This document shows, piece by piece, positions 16,949 to 24,977 of a DNA stretch of 64,000 nucleotides. Numbering within the stretch: the first letter of the stretch is position 1; every line of letters begins with the position of its first letter. The DNA is taken from positions 186,001 to 250,000 of the forward strand of contig NZ_LKET01000028.1 in NCBI RefSeq assembly GCF_001317355.1, read 5' to 3'. This DNA comes from Oxobacter pfennigii. GTDB lineage: Bacteria > Bacillota > Clostridia > Clostridiales > Oxobacteraceae. Under the pieces are notes generated by a model that saw only the letters and a program-made list of their open reading frames with translations, was not told the origin of the DNA and searched no databases. Made by a program: the position numbers and the translations under genes.

Positions 16949-17509
16949 CTACTCAACCGTGAAGCGGAAAAAGACCGTATCAAACAGTTGGTCGTATTTC
17001 ATAGTAAGCTCTTTTTCATCGGGCTTTATTTGGAAAGTCAGCCAGCCGCTTTCCGCAGTTCCCGGAGCAAGATAGGCTTCTTCAAATATACCGTCCTGTA
17101 AAAAATTTTTTACGTCTGTGTTGCGCGAATAGTCCGAAAGCTCGGCATTATAATCTCCGTCGCGCACGATACATAGCGGGGTCTCATCCACCGACACGGC
17201 CTCCGTGTCAATATTTTCGACGGTCACATAAACCTTAATATAGCTGTACCCCTCCTTGGGGTTCCAGAAAATTGAGGTATCACTCACCCGCTCTACCTTA
17301 TCAATTGTTATTCGGTACTCCTCATACTCGGCCGCCTCGCCGATACCGTAATACTTGTTTTCATCCGCTCCCGCCTCGCCGGAGGGAGCATTGCCCGATT
17401 CGGCGGGCGTGGAGCTTTCTGAGGGTGATTTACCGCCGTTCTTTTCACCGCAAGCGGCGAAGGTGAGCATAAGTACCAATGATAAAAATATAATTAATGT
17501 CTTTTTCAT
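16949..17509 (-). CDS. DUF4352-like lipoprotein
   Basis: This 186-residue lipoprotein has the signal MKKTLIIFLSLVLMLTF and lipobox A-A-C, a Ser/Glu/Gly/Pro linker, then an immunoglobulin-like domain. The segments YRITIDKVERVSD, YIKVYVTVENIDTEAVSVDETP and APGTAESGWLTFQI follow the pattern of DUF4352 (telomeric repeat-binding-like fold) lipoproteins, common in Firmicutes and with no assigned role. GGAGGT precedes the ATG. The signal sequence and linker resemble those of the next lipoprotein (17554), suggesting duplication of the export leader. Confidence 0.82.
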   Translation of the reverse strand: MKKTLIIFLSLVLMLTFAACGEKNGGKSPSESSTPAESGNAPSGEAGADENKYYGIGEAAEYEEYRITIDKVERVSDTSIFWNPKEGYSYIKVYVTVENIDTEAVSVDETPLCIVRDGDYNAELSDYSRNTDVKNFLQDGIFEEAYLAPGTAESGWLTFQIKPDEKELTMKYDQLFDTVFFRFTVE

Positions 17510-17553
17510 AAGATTACCTCCTAAAATTCTTGTTATAGCAAGCCAACTTCCAG

Positions 17554-18045
17554 TCAGTCGATCTTGTATCCTTCATACCGGGGTCCATCTTTTGTTTCGT
17601 CTTTAAATGATATAGTCGTTTCACCGTTTACCTTTGTACTCCCATCCTCAAGGATAAAAGTATATTTTGAATCTATTGTGATTTCACTGTCTTCATGGGG
17701 AATCTTTTGAACATATGAAGCTATTCCCGAAGCCGGATCATAGGATAATTCAAAAGGTTCTTCACCTTTAGCATCGCTGGATGCTACCAATTTATCTCCG
17801 CTCTTTGTGAACACGACAGTATGCTTCTGTTCTTTGCCGTCATAATAGGTATTCATCGAATAAGTCCCGGCGATATCGTCGAGGGAAAGCCCAGCCTTTC
17901 CTTTTTCCTCTTCGCCAGAAGGGGCATTGCTTGCTTCAGCCGGAGCAGAACCTTGTGCTTGCGATCCTCCTTCTCTTTTCTCACCGCAGGCGGCGAGAAT
18001 GAAAATCATTATAAACACCAGAAATAAAACCATAAGCTTTTTCAT
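17554..18045 (-). CDS. Lipoprotein with lipocalin-like module
   Basis: The 163-residue lipoprotein has the signal MKKLMVLFLVFIMIFIL with lipobox A-A-C. After a linker (APAEASNAPSGEEE) comes a domain of about 110 residues opening DDIAGTYSMNTYYDG and containing FELSYDPASGIASY. The same G-T-Y and L-S-Y-D-P-x2-G landmarks occur in the C-terminus of the metallopeptidase at 11805, so the two proteins share a module. The start at 18045 has GGAGGG upstream and begins the signal peptide; an ATG at 18060 would add five residues. Confidence 0.8.
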   Translation of the reverse strand: MKKLMVLFLVFIMIFILAACGEKREGGSQAQGSAPAEASNAPSGEEEKGKAGLSLDDIAGTYSMNTYYDGKEQKHTVVFTKSGDKLVASSDAKGEEPFELSYDPASGIASYVQKIPHEDSEITIDSKYTFILEDGSTKVNGETTISFKDETKDGPRYEGYKID

Positions 18046-18094
18046 GATACTACCCTCCATTATTTATATTTTGATTTTCCTCACTCCCATCCGA

Positions 18095-21000
18095 TTAGAG
18101 AGTGCCAAGGCTCTTTTCTGGTAGATAGGGCGGATCAACCGGAGGCGATTTTGCTTCCGTGGCAAAAGGCACATCGCCAAAAAGCTCTCCGAAGAGATGG
18201 TCAAAGAACTTGCCTATAGCTTCGAAGCCGAGATCAATGGAGATCAGGGAAGCTGTCTTGCGATTATTTTCATCAGTAAATTCACTGACCCAGCTTATCC
18301 GTGGCCATGCTGAGAGATCTACAGGGCTTGCGTTGCTATCTTCGGTGGATTTTAGCCAATCTTGAGCTGATTCCGCGCCCATTTCTACGACTTTAACCGC
18401 ACCGGCACCAAAGCTTTCTTCAAGGTACTTCTTGATAATATCTGACTGCTTAAACTCTACGATTTTCAACAGATACTCCCCTTGCTTGTCGATGTCCCAT
18501 CTACCCTTGAACACATTAGGTGCGATATTCTGCATCCATTTGCTGACGGGTTTATTTAATGCCTTTTGGACCGCAGAATTTTCTAAAGCCTTATCAAAGA
18601 AATTACCGGCAATTTTTTTCACGCCCATAGCTGTCAAGTCAGCTGTAAGCGCTGTAATAGCAGAATAGATATCGATTTTCCCGTCTCGGTCTCTATTTTC
18701 ATAAATATTCTTCGCTATCTTCCAAACCAAGAAACCTGCCACGGCGGCACATGTCTGTTTGAAGGTAATATTTTTACTACTCGTAGCATCATCAAAAGCA
18801 TTTACTATGAGATTATCCACTCCTGCGGTGATATTTTTAATGGTTTCCAGTTCGTCCAAAGTGATCGGTTCATCATTGAGCAGATAATCAAGGACTTCTC
18901 CCAAAAAGGCGGCAAAAATATCTTTGGCTGGGGATAGAAGAGCATCAGCTGTATTGCCGTAATATTTGCTTATCAGATAGGAAAAGGCCTGGTCACCGAA
19001 CCATTTGAGCCATTCGGCATAATAAAGCATGTTATCCAGTTCTGCGGCGATCTTTTCGTATTCGGCGGCATCCCGGGTGTAGTAGGTTACGGCATCATGG
19101 CAAATCCGAAAAGTCACCAGACGAAGCTCTGCCGTGGACATTTTTTTACCGTTTTCCCGGAGCATCTTAGCCAGTTCCGGACTGATCCCGCCTACTTTGC
19201 TGACGACTTTCTTCATATGGGCAAAGGCTTCATCCCAGCCGGCCAACGGTCCGGGACCTCCGCCTAAGAGGCGAAGGGGCAGATCCAGGGTATACTCCTC
19301 CTGGCCATAGGTGCAGGAAATGGGCAAGGTGAGGTAATAAGGTTTACCTTCTTCTTCCACCAGAGCTTCCTCGGGAGCAAATTTATATTCTTTCAGGTTG
19401 CTTGGGATTTCCTGAATACTATACTTAAACCGCTCGGCCAAATGGATGGTGCGTTCCTCAGTTCCTTTTAAGCCAGCAAAGACAGGACTGTATTCCTTGG
19501 GTTCGAGAACCCGGACTGTGGGTCTGCCCTCATCATCCTGCTCAGGTACGGCAAAATCCAGGACAAAGCCCGTTGGTACTACGTCCCCCCATTCGTCTGT
19601 AGCCTCATTATCAAAGGTGTCGATTAAGACATAACCCTGATCATCAAACTTCACTTCCCGGATGGACAGACCTTCCGGATAAAGCTCTGCATTTAGGCTG
19701 TTTTCCGCTTTTTCCTGATCATTTTCAGCTATAATGCCGAAGCCAAAAGTTTGTTTTACAGTTTGCGGACCTTCCGGCTTAGGGCTAAGGTTTTTCACTT
19801 TCAGAATATAGCTTTGGACACCGGATTCTTCCATAGTCCCCATATTTTCAATATCTTGGATCTCTTCCAGTTCGCAGCTCAGAGGAATCCCTTCTGCTAC
19901 ATCCAGCCGGACTGAAGCTGGCTTTTCCAGAAAATCATTGAGGGTAACAGGAGTTTCATAAACCTTGCCATCTCCTAAAAGCATTGGCAGCGTCATAGTC
20001 AGATAACGTCCCTGCTCTGGGAAAGAAATATAGGGTTTGCCGATTATGCGGAAGGTTACATTGTTCTGGAAGGAACCCCCTTCACCCCTAAAGCGGATGC
20101 TAACTACTCCGGTGCCAGGATTTTCCCCGCCAGGTACCGACTTTGCCGACACCAGGGCGCCCATATAGTTCCCCGCCATGGAACAATCCCCCACAGCCAA
20201 ATTCCCTCCGGAAAAAATCTCTATAGCAGAAGTCAAGTCTGGTCGGTCAATTTCCTCCCCTTCAGGCGTTATCTCTACAATCCGGGCATAGATCGTTACT
20301 GGTTGGGTATCATAACGGATCCCACCGCCGAAGTCCTTACGCAGGCACATTCTATAGCGACTTCTCCTCTTGCTGTTATTGTCTCCTCCATCTCCGCTCC
20401 TTCCACCTGCACCGGCACCGGCCATGGCTGCGGCTCCGCCGATGATGACAATAGCCAGGGCTTCAGGGATACTAACGCCTGTTTCACCTGCATCCTTATC
20501 GGCACGGGTATCTATTTCTGAATTCTTTTGCTCTGCGGACACTGAACTGGCTTTAGCTAGCTTCACGCCTTCAACCCGAAAAAATACCATGGCACCTGTC
20601 AGTTTGCTAATACTATCATCATCGGTTACTGCATAAGCGTCAGCTCTTACTATCATGGTATTAGGGTCATCCTCAATCCTGGCAACAGCTGCATATGAAG
20701 CCTCCGGCAAGTGATATTGACTCCCATAATCCCTTGATTCCTCAAATTCCCAACCGTAGGTAGTGGTTGCACCTGATTCAGAAGTGTCATAAGCAGAAAA
20801 AGAACCGCCAACATTGTATAGAATCCCGGCTCCTTTTGTGGTCCCAAACTGGATATTCTTCATAATAAATTCACCCCTTGCCTCAGCGGTGTGAATATAA
20901 CCAGCGCCTCTATTATAATTAAAAGGGCCATAGCTAACATCCAGCCTATACTCTGGTATTACTTCACCTCTTTTAAGAATCAGAGTCTGGCCACTTATGG

Positions 21001-21271
21001 GATGAAACCTTTTATTTTCAGCCCTATTATAAAAAGCATCAAAATGCACTAAAAATGCTTCATAAGGCACAAGTCGAATCTCTTCCAGACGATCCCAAAA
21101 ATCTGCGAACCCATTCACATCCCCCTTCTTCAAGTCCAACTCAATTATTGGATCTACATAGCCTTTAGGTATTTCGGTACCTTCTGCCAACGCTCCTAAG
21201 GGCATAAGCATCATGCCTAATAGCAGAATTACCAGGCAAGCAGCCAAGCAGCGTTTTCTTCTGGTTTTCAT
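18095..21271 (-). CDS. Large exported protein of unknown function (1058 aa)
   Basis: It begins with a signal peptide (CLAACLVILLLGMMLMPLGALAEG). A glycine/alanine-rich hydrophobic stretch near residues 260-285 (IPEALAIVIIGGAAAMAGAGAGG), followed by RRSRYRM, could be a second membrane pass or a linker. Residues about 300-640 look like successive beta-sandwich domains (PVTIYARIVEITPEGEEI, VVSIRFRGEGGSFQNNVTFRI). Residues 650-1000 are helical, with many Lys/Ala/Glu. The final PPYLPEKSLGTL has no sorting motif. Its ATG overlaps the upstream gene's stop (ATGA). I recognise no family; a structural surface role is possible. Confidence 0.72.
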   Translation of the reverse strand: MKTRRKRCLAACLVILLLGMMLMPLGALAEGTEIPKGYVDPIIELDLKKGDVNGFADFWDRLEEIRLVPYEAFLVHFDAFYNRAENKRFHPISGQTLILKRGEVIPEYRLDVSYGPFNYNRGAGYIHTAEARGEFIMKNIQFGTTKGAGILYNVGGSFSAYDTSESGATTTYGWEFEESRDYGSQYHLPEASYAAVARIEDDPNTMIVRADAYAVTDDDSISKLTGAMVFFRVEGVKLAKASSVSAEQKNSEIDTRADKDAGETGVSIPEALAIVIIGGAAAMAGAGAGGRSGDGGDNNSKRRSRYRMCLRKDFGGGIRYDTQPVTIYARIVEITPEGEEIDRPDLTSAIEIFSGGNLAVGDCSMAGNYMGALVSAKSVPGGENPGTGVVSIRFRGEGGSFQNNVTFRIIGKPYISFPEQGRYLTMTLPMLLGDGKVYETPVTLNDFLEKPASVRLDVAEGIPLSCELEEIQDIENMGTMEESGVQSYILKVKNLSPKPEGPQTVKQTFGFGIIAENDQEKAENSLNAELYPEGLSIREVKFDDQGYVLIDTFDNEATDEWGDVVPTGFVLDFAVPEQDDEGRPTVRVLEPKEYSPVFAGLKGTEERTIHLAERFKYSIQEIPSNLKEYKFAPEEALVEEEGKPYYLTLPISCTYGQEEYTLDLPLRLLGGGPGPLAGWDEAFAHMKKVVSKVGGISPELAKMLRENGKKMSTAELRLVTFRICHDAVTYYTRDAAEYEKIAAELDNMLYYAEWLKWFGDQAFSYLISKYYGNTADALLSPAKDIFAAFLGEVLDYLLNDEPITLDELETIKNITAGVDNLIVNAFDDATSSKNITFKQTCAAVAGFLVWKIAKNIYENRDRDGKIDIYSAITALTADLTAMGVKKIAGNFFDKALENSAVQKALNKPVSKWMQNIAPNVFKGRWDIDKQGEYLLKIVEFKQSDIIKKYLEESFGAGAVKVVEMGAESAQDWLKSTEDSNASPVDLSAWPRISWVSEFTDENNRKTASLISIDLGFEAIGKFFDHLFGELFGDVPFATEAKSPPVDPPYLPEKSLGTL

Positions 21272-22245
21272 TCTCCGCTCGCCTCCTTTTTATTTTTGTT
21301 TACGACCGTAACTAAGCCACCGGCCAATAGTAACAGGATTCCAAGCACATAGCCGTTTCCTCCACCAGGGAGAAAGCTGATTGCTGCAAACAGGGCAAAG
21401 CCAAGGGTCCAACCCCGCATGAGGGTCGTAAGGGTCGTGTTATTTGCTTTTGGAAGCAAGGCATTGATAAACTTCCGCAAAAATCCATGATGAGTCAAAG
21501 CCTTGGCTGATAATAAAAAAGCGGCCAGGCAAACCATTGTGTTTTGAAGATTGGAGGAAACCATCAAGTTAGTAACGATCAGGGCCACAGCGATGCCCAT
21601 TAGCAGCGGTCCGGCTACGCCTCTCAACCCTTTGGCTATACCACCCAGTTGGCCAAGGCCGCTTTTCACTGTCTGAAGCATACCTTGATCAGCAATCAGC
21701 TGGGCCAATAGGGCAGCTACTAGTCCTTTGCCGATGCTGCCCCCGATAAGACTGCCCTGGGCGGCGGTGAGCCAGGAGAGCAAGCGAAGCGGAAGGGGAA
21801 AGATACCTAAGGAAACTAAGAGGTTTACCAGCAACCATGTGATTACCAGAGCGATGACCACTACCAGCCTTTTTTTGTCGTGTAGCGTCCGTTTCAAGCC
21901 GCCCGCTAATCCCTTAATGCCGATTTTCAGCAGAGACAGCAGGTTTTCTGCTTCAAAATCTCCCGCCAAGGGGGTCAGTTCCGCCGGCAGAGCAAGTTCC
22001 CCAGCCGACTGATAGGCGGGGGTCGCCTCGGAGAACATGCTTTTCGCATAGGCGGCTGCCTTGATTTTTGCTTCGATTTTCATTTGTTTGCCAGCCTTTG
22101 ACAGGATGGTCTCACTGTTCGGCGTTGCCTGTTCTGGCAGCGTCCCAGCTTCCTCCAATACGTGGGAAGCATTGGCTCCGCACTTTGCACAGAATTTCGC
22201 TCCCTCATTCAGAGCCGTGCCGCAGCTTGTGCAGAATTTACCCAT
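21268..22245 (-). CDS. Zinc-ribbon multi-helix membrane protein
   Basis: The 325-residue protein opens with a zinc ribbon (FCTSCGTALNEGAKFCAKCGA) almost identical in layout to that of the metallopeptidase at 11805. An Ala/Glu/Pro linker follows. From about residue 125 there are about six to seven membrane helices (VVVIALVITWLLVNLLVSLGIF, LLMGIAVALIVTNLMV, YVLGILLLLAGGLVTVV), ending in a short basic tail. The start at 22245 is chosen because GGAGTGAGTATT precedes it. It overlaps the 1058-residue gene by four bases, pointing to a functional pair. Function unknown. Confidence 0.78.
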   Translation of the reverse strand: MGKFCTSCGTALNEGAKFCAKCGANASHVLEEAGTLPEQATPNSETILSKAGKQMKIEAKIKAAAYAKSMFSEATPAYQSAGELALPAELTPLAGDFEAENLLSLLKIGIKGLAGGLKRTLHDKKRLVVVIALVITWLLVNLLVSLGIFPLPLRLLSWLTAAQGSLIGGSIGKGLVAALLAQLIADQGMLQTVKSGLGQLGGIAKGLRGVAGPLLMGIAVALIVTNLMVSSNLQNTMVCLAAFLLSAKALTHHGFLRKFINALLPKANNTTLTTLMRGWTLGFALFAAISFLPGGGNGYVLGILLLLAGGLVTVVNKNKKEASGE

Positions 22246-22287
22246 AATACTCACTCCTTCTTTCATTAATCACGCGATTTTGATGCG

Positions 22288-22797
22288 TTACCATCCGATG
22301 ATGTCTGCCGTTACGCCGGTTTCACGAAGCAGCTTTTGTGCTGCATCCAGTACCGCCTGCTTTTGAGTCATTCCGTGCAGCAAATCTACCCGCATGGTCT
22401 GAGCCGCGTCGCCAAAGGTCAGGTACATCCGTTCCTGATCAATATGGGCGGTGTGCAGCCGCACGCCATGTACCCCGTCGAGACCCCACCGGTAAATTTC
22501 GCTGCCGATGAGGATACCAAAGGTAGATACTACGGTTTCCTCGATGTCTTTTTTGATTTGGCGGCCTGGCATGGAGATGAGAGCAGATGACACCGCAAGG
22601 ATGCGATTATCCCAAATGAGTGTTGCGTCATAGAGCAGACGGCTCTGCCTCACCAATAACACGAGAGAGATAAGGCTGATCGCTCCAAAGGCGAAAACCA
22701 CTTCTAACATAGAAGTTACACCGAACCACACCGCTAAACAAATACTAGCTGCGAACAATAAGGCATATCCATTGCGTCGTTTGCGGATTAATTTCAT
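22288..22797 (-). CDS. Membrane protein with PH-like domain
   Basis: The 169-residue protein has a basic start (MKLIRKRRNGY), two closely spaced helices (ALLFAASICLAVWFGVTSML and VVFAFGAISLISLVLLV) and a cytoplasmic domain of about 110 residues. Strand pairs such as ATLIWDNRILAVSS and VRLHTAHIDQERMYLTFGD recall bacterial PH-like domains. GGAGGAGGGTTGG lies upstream of 22797. It is the first gene after the terminator at 22875-22906, so it may start the 9-22 kb transcription unit. Confidence 0.7.
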   Translation of the reverse strand: MKLIRKRRNGYALLFAASICLAVWFGVTSMLEVVFAFGAISLISLVLLVRQSRLLYDATLIWDNRILAVSSALISMPGRQIKKDIEETVVSTFGILIGSEIYRWGLDGVHGVRLHTAHIDQERMYLTFGDAAQTMRVDLLHGMTQKQAVLDAAQKLLRETGVTADIIGW

Positions 22798-22874
22798 TTG
22801 CACCAACCCTCCTCCAGTATTCATTTTAGGGAAGGATGTCTCAAAAAGCATCGTTCGAAAGGATGAAATTACAG

Positions 22875-22906
22875 AAAAAAGCCCCTCACCCTTTTGGGTG
22901 AGAGGC
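22875..22906 (-). terminator. Rho-independent terminator of the LuxR-type gene
   Basis: On the minus strand, CCTCTCACCC pairs with GGGTGAGGGG around the loop AAAA (one G-T pair), followed by CTTTTTT. It starts about 35 bp after the stop of the LuxR-type gene at 22940 and separates it from the envelope-gene run. Confidence 0.88.
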
Positions 22907-22939
22907 CAGTTAAACCCAGTATTTATGCAGTTTTATGGT

Positions 22940-24352
22940 TTATCCAACCGTTTGGTTTTTCAGCAGGGTGCTGATGAGCTCCGCACGGCTTGAAACATCG
23001 TATTTTGAAAAAATACTTCTTGCGTGTGTTTTAACGGTATTCTCACTGATGAACAAAGCCCCGGCAATCTCACGGTTGGATTTGCCGGAAAGGATCAATT
23101 GCAATACCTCCTGCTCCCGGACAGTCAGCGGATTAAGGGTTTTGACCTGCCGTACAATATCCGTTTGCTGTGACTGGCTCATATTATCATAAGCGGCAAG
23201 GTAAGCATGGCTTTTCAGCAATAGAACAAGCTGGTGGTTGAGGGACGGCAGCATAGCCAATGTAACGCACACCACCGTCAGGGCAATCACCGCCACCTCC
23301 GCGCCGGGAAGCCCCATGGATGTCACAGCTATTCCCAGGACGCCTCCGCAAAGGACGCCGAATACATTGGCGGAAAGACCGATGCCAAAGGTTTGTGACG
23401 GGTTATCGCTATAATCCAGCATTTCTCCGAGGATGCTCCACCAAAACAGGTCAAAAATACCGCAGGCGCCGAGCATCAGCGTATCCACAGTCAGATAGTC
23501 GGAGGTATTTCGCCCCAGCAGCATAAAGCTGATGAACGCTCCCATAATCATTGCCATTCCGATATACAAAATTCTGGAACGATTTGCTTTCATAGGTAGG
23601 TTGCGCATAATAGCAAGCGCCACGATATAAGGCACGGCCCAATACCAGCTCACCAGCCCCGTCAGATGCTCAAAAGCGGGGTTAATGACCTGATACATCA
23701 GTCCGGAATTAATTGTAATGATAAAGACAAAAAGACACAGCAATATTAGTGGGTTTTTAATGCCGCCATGCGTCTTATTTTTAAATGTTTTGTTCTGCTC
23801 ATTCTTCTGCACCAACGGTAGCATCCAAATGAAGACCATACCGATTACAAGACAAAGCACAGAGAGGCCAAGCCCGATAAAGGTTGACCTGTTCATGGCC
23901 ACCACGTTGACTGCAATCATCAGCAAATTGGAATAAATCAGAACGTCGGCACAGGATTTAATGCGCTCGTTCTGGGGAGTAAAGGCCCTGAGAAAAAATC
24001 CCCATGCCGCCACCGCGCAGCCGCTAAAGTATCCGCTAACAATCAGTCCGCCCATCCATAGAGTGGGGAGAGGAAAAAAGAAGGGAACAGTGGCGGCTAA
24101 GCATAAGCCCATGCCGCCGAGCATCATGCTTTTGGCGGCCGCCTGTGACTTGACAAACAGGCCGCAGGTAAAAAGCCCTGCGAAATGCGCGATAATTGCA
24201 GTCAGTATGTAACGGTCGGCGTCTGTTCCACGCAGATCCAACAGGCTGTACAGCACCTGCCCCTCAAACTGAAAGGACAGAATATAGGCAAAGAGAAATG
24301 AAAATCCGGCAACAGAAAGCCTGCGGGCATTGAAAGATTTAAGTCCGTTCAT
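22940..24352 (-). CDS. LuxR-type regulator with multi-helix membrane domain
   Basis: Residues 1 to about 390 contain roughly twelve hydrophobic helices arranged like a major-facilitator protein (FSFLFAYILSFQFEG, LVSWYWAVPYIVALAIM). Residues about 405-465 are a LuxR/GerE DNA-binding domain (LTVREQEVLQLILSGKSNREIAGALFISENTVKTHARSIFSKYDV, one continuous domain). Such membrane-bound LuxR regulators occur in Clostridia and Eggerthellaceae and may respond to a small molecule. GGAGGTTATCAA precedes the ATG, which overlaps the stop of the small HTH gene (ATGA), so the two proteins are co-produced. Targets are unknown. Confidence 0.9.
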   Translation of the reverse strand: MNGLKSFNARRLSVAGFSFLFAYILSFQFEGQVLYSLLDLRGTDADRYILTAIIAHFAGLFTCGLFVKSQAAAKSMMLGGMGLCLAATVPFFFPLPTLWMGGLIVSGYFSGCAVAAWGFFLRAFTPQNERIKSCADVLIYSNLLMIAVNVVAMNRSTFIGLGLSVLCLVIGMVFIWMLPLVQKNEQNKTFKNKTHGGIKNPLILLCLFVFIITINSGLMYQVINPAFEHLTGLVSWYWAVPYIVALAIMRNLPMKANRSRILYIGMAMIMGAFISFMLLGRNTSDYLTVDTLMLGACGIFDLFWWSILGEMLDYSDNPSQTFGIGLSANVFGVLCGGVLGIAVTSMGLPGAEVAVIALTVVCVTLAMLPSLNHQLVLLLKSHAYLAAYDNMSQSQQTDIVRQVKTLNPLTVREQEVLQLILSGKSNREIAGALFISENTVKTHARSIFSKYDVSSRAELISTLLKNQTVG

Positions 24353-24558
24353 TTGATAACCTCCCGCTCATCGGAGGCTCCGCCTTTTTTAACCCATTCG
24401 TCAATGTCGGCAGTTTTGAAACGCCAGAGCTTTCCCACCTTGGATGCGGGCATACCGCGCTGCTCAATCCATCGCATAATGGTATGGCGCTTCACGCCAA
24501 GATAATCGCAGACCTCTTGCAGGGATATCCATCTGTCGTTATGTATTGTTTCAGGCAT
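24349..24558 (-). CDS. Excisionase-like/MerR-type HTH protein
   Basis: This 69-residue protein is a single winged-helix domain: WISLQEVCDYLGVKRHTIMRWI followed by GMPASKVGKLWRFKTADIDEWV, the pattern of excisionase-family (HTH_17) DNA-binding proteins. The start at 24558 has GAGGTGG five bases upstream; the GTG at 24567 overlaps that ribosome site. It is the first gene of a two-gene unit with the LuxR-type regulator. The domain fits either an Xis of the conjugative element or a plain regulator. With no integrase beside it, a regulatory role is at least as likely. Confidence 0.85.
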   Translation of the reverse strand: MPETIHNDRWISLQEVCDYLGVKRHTIMRWIEQRGMPASKVGKLWRFKTADIDEWVKKGGASDEREVIK

Positions 24559-24606
24559 AGATGCCACCTCACTTTGATAAATTCGCGCAAATATCCTAAT
24601 GGATTA

Positions 24607-24635
24607 ATTGTAACATAATAATATCAAAATGACAA
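24607..24635 (-). promoter_or_regulatory. Sigma-A-type promoter of the HTH/LuxR unit
   Basis: On the minus strand TTGTCA (24635-24630) and TACAAT (24612-24607) are separated by exactly 17 bp. Each matches the vegetative consensus at five of six positions. It lies about 50 bp upstream of the start at 24558. The AT-rich stretch 24600-24760 otherwise shows no gene. Confidence 0.72.
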
Positions 24636-24770
24636 TTTCTATTTGTTGTTTTGTGTTATATTGCGTAGTATTGGTTACTATTAGAATATAGTCTCAGGCA
24701 TCTTTATCCGTGTTATTTTATATTCTTGAAAACTGTTGTTGTATGCGCCTATATTAAAACGGCAAGCAGG

Positions 24771-24945
24771 GGGAATGGCGCGCCAAAGCGCCCATTCCCG
24801 CGCTCCACGCATTCCTTCCTCCGGTCGGAATGGCTCCGCTCTGCTTGTTGGTGCTCTGCCCCAACCCCCGTCAGACAGCCTGCGTTCGCGTCTGTCTGTT
24901 AAGCGCCTGACGGCGCTGCTGCGCGTTCCTTCGGGAACGCTTTTT
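24771..24945. repeat. Cluster of inverted repeats downstream of the relaxase gene (possible oriT)
   Basis: Within 175 GC-rich bases there are at least four hairpins: GGGAATGG/CCATTCCC (24771-24799), CATTCC/GGAATG (24810-24832), CAGACAG/CTGTCTG (24872-24898), and GCGTTCC/GGAACGC followed by TTTTT (24923-24945). The GGAATG word occurs four times in alternating orientation. The cluster sits directly beside the relaxase gene, at the sharp step from AT-rich to GC-rich DNA, a plausible place for a transfer origin. The last hairpin alone would act as a plus-strand terminator. No nick site can be identified by eye. Confidence 0.45.
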
Positions 24946-24977
24946 ACATGCGGAGGGAAGAAGCATTCCAGACACCG

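Noticed and set aside
24349-24558. Calling the small HTH protein a definite excisionase
   Set aside because: The domain is shared by many plain regulators and no integrase or attachment site is visible beside it.
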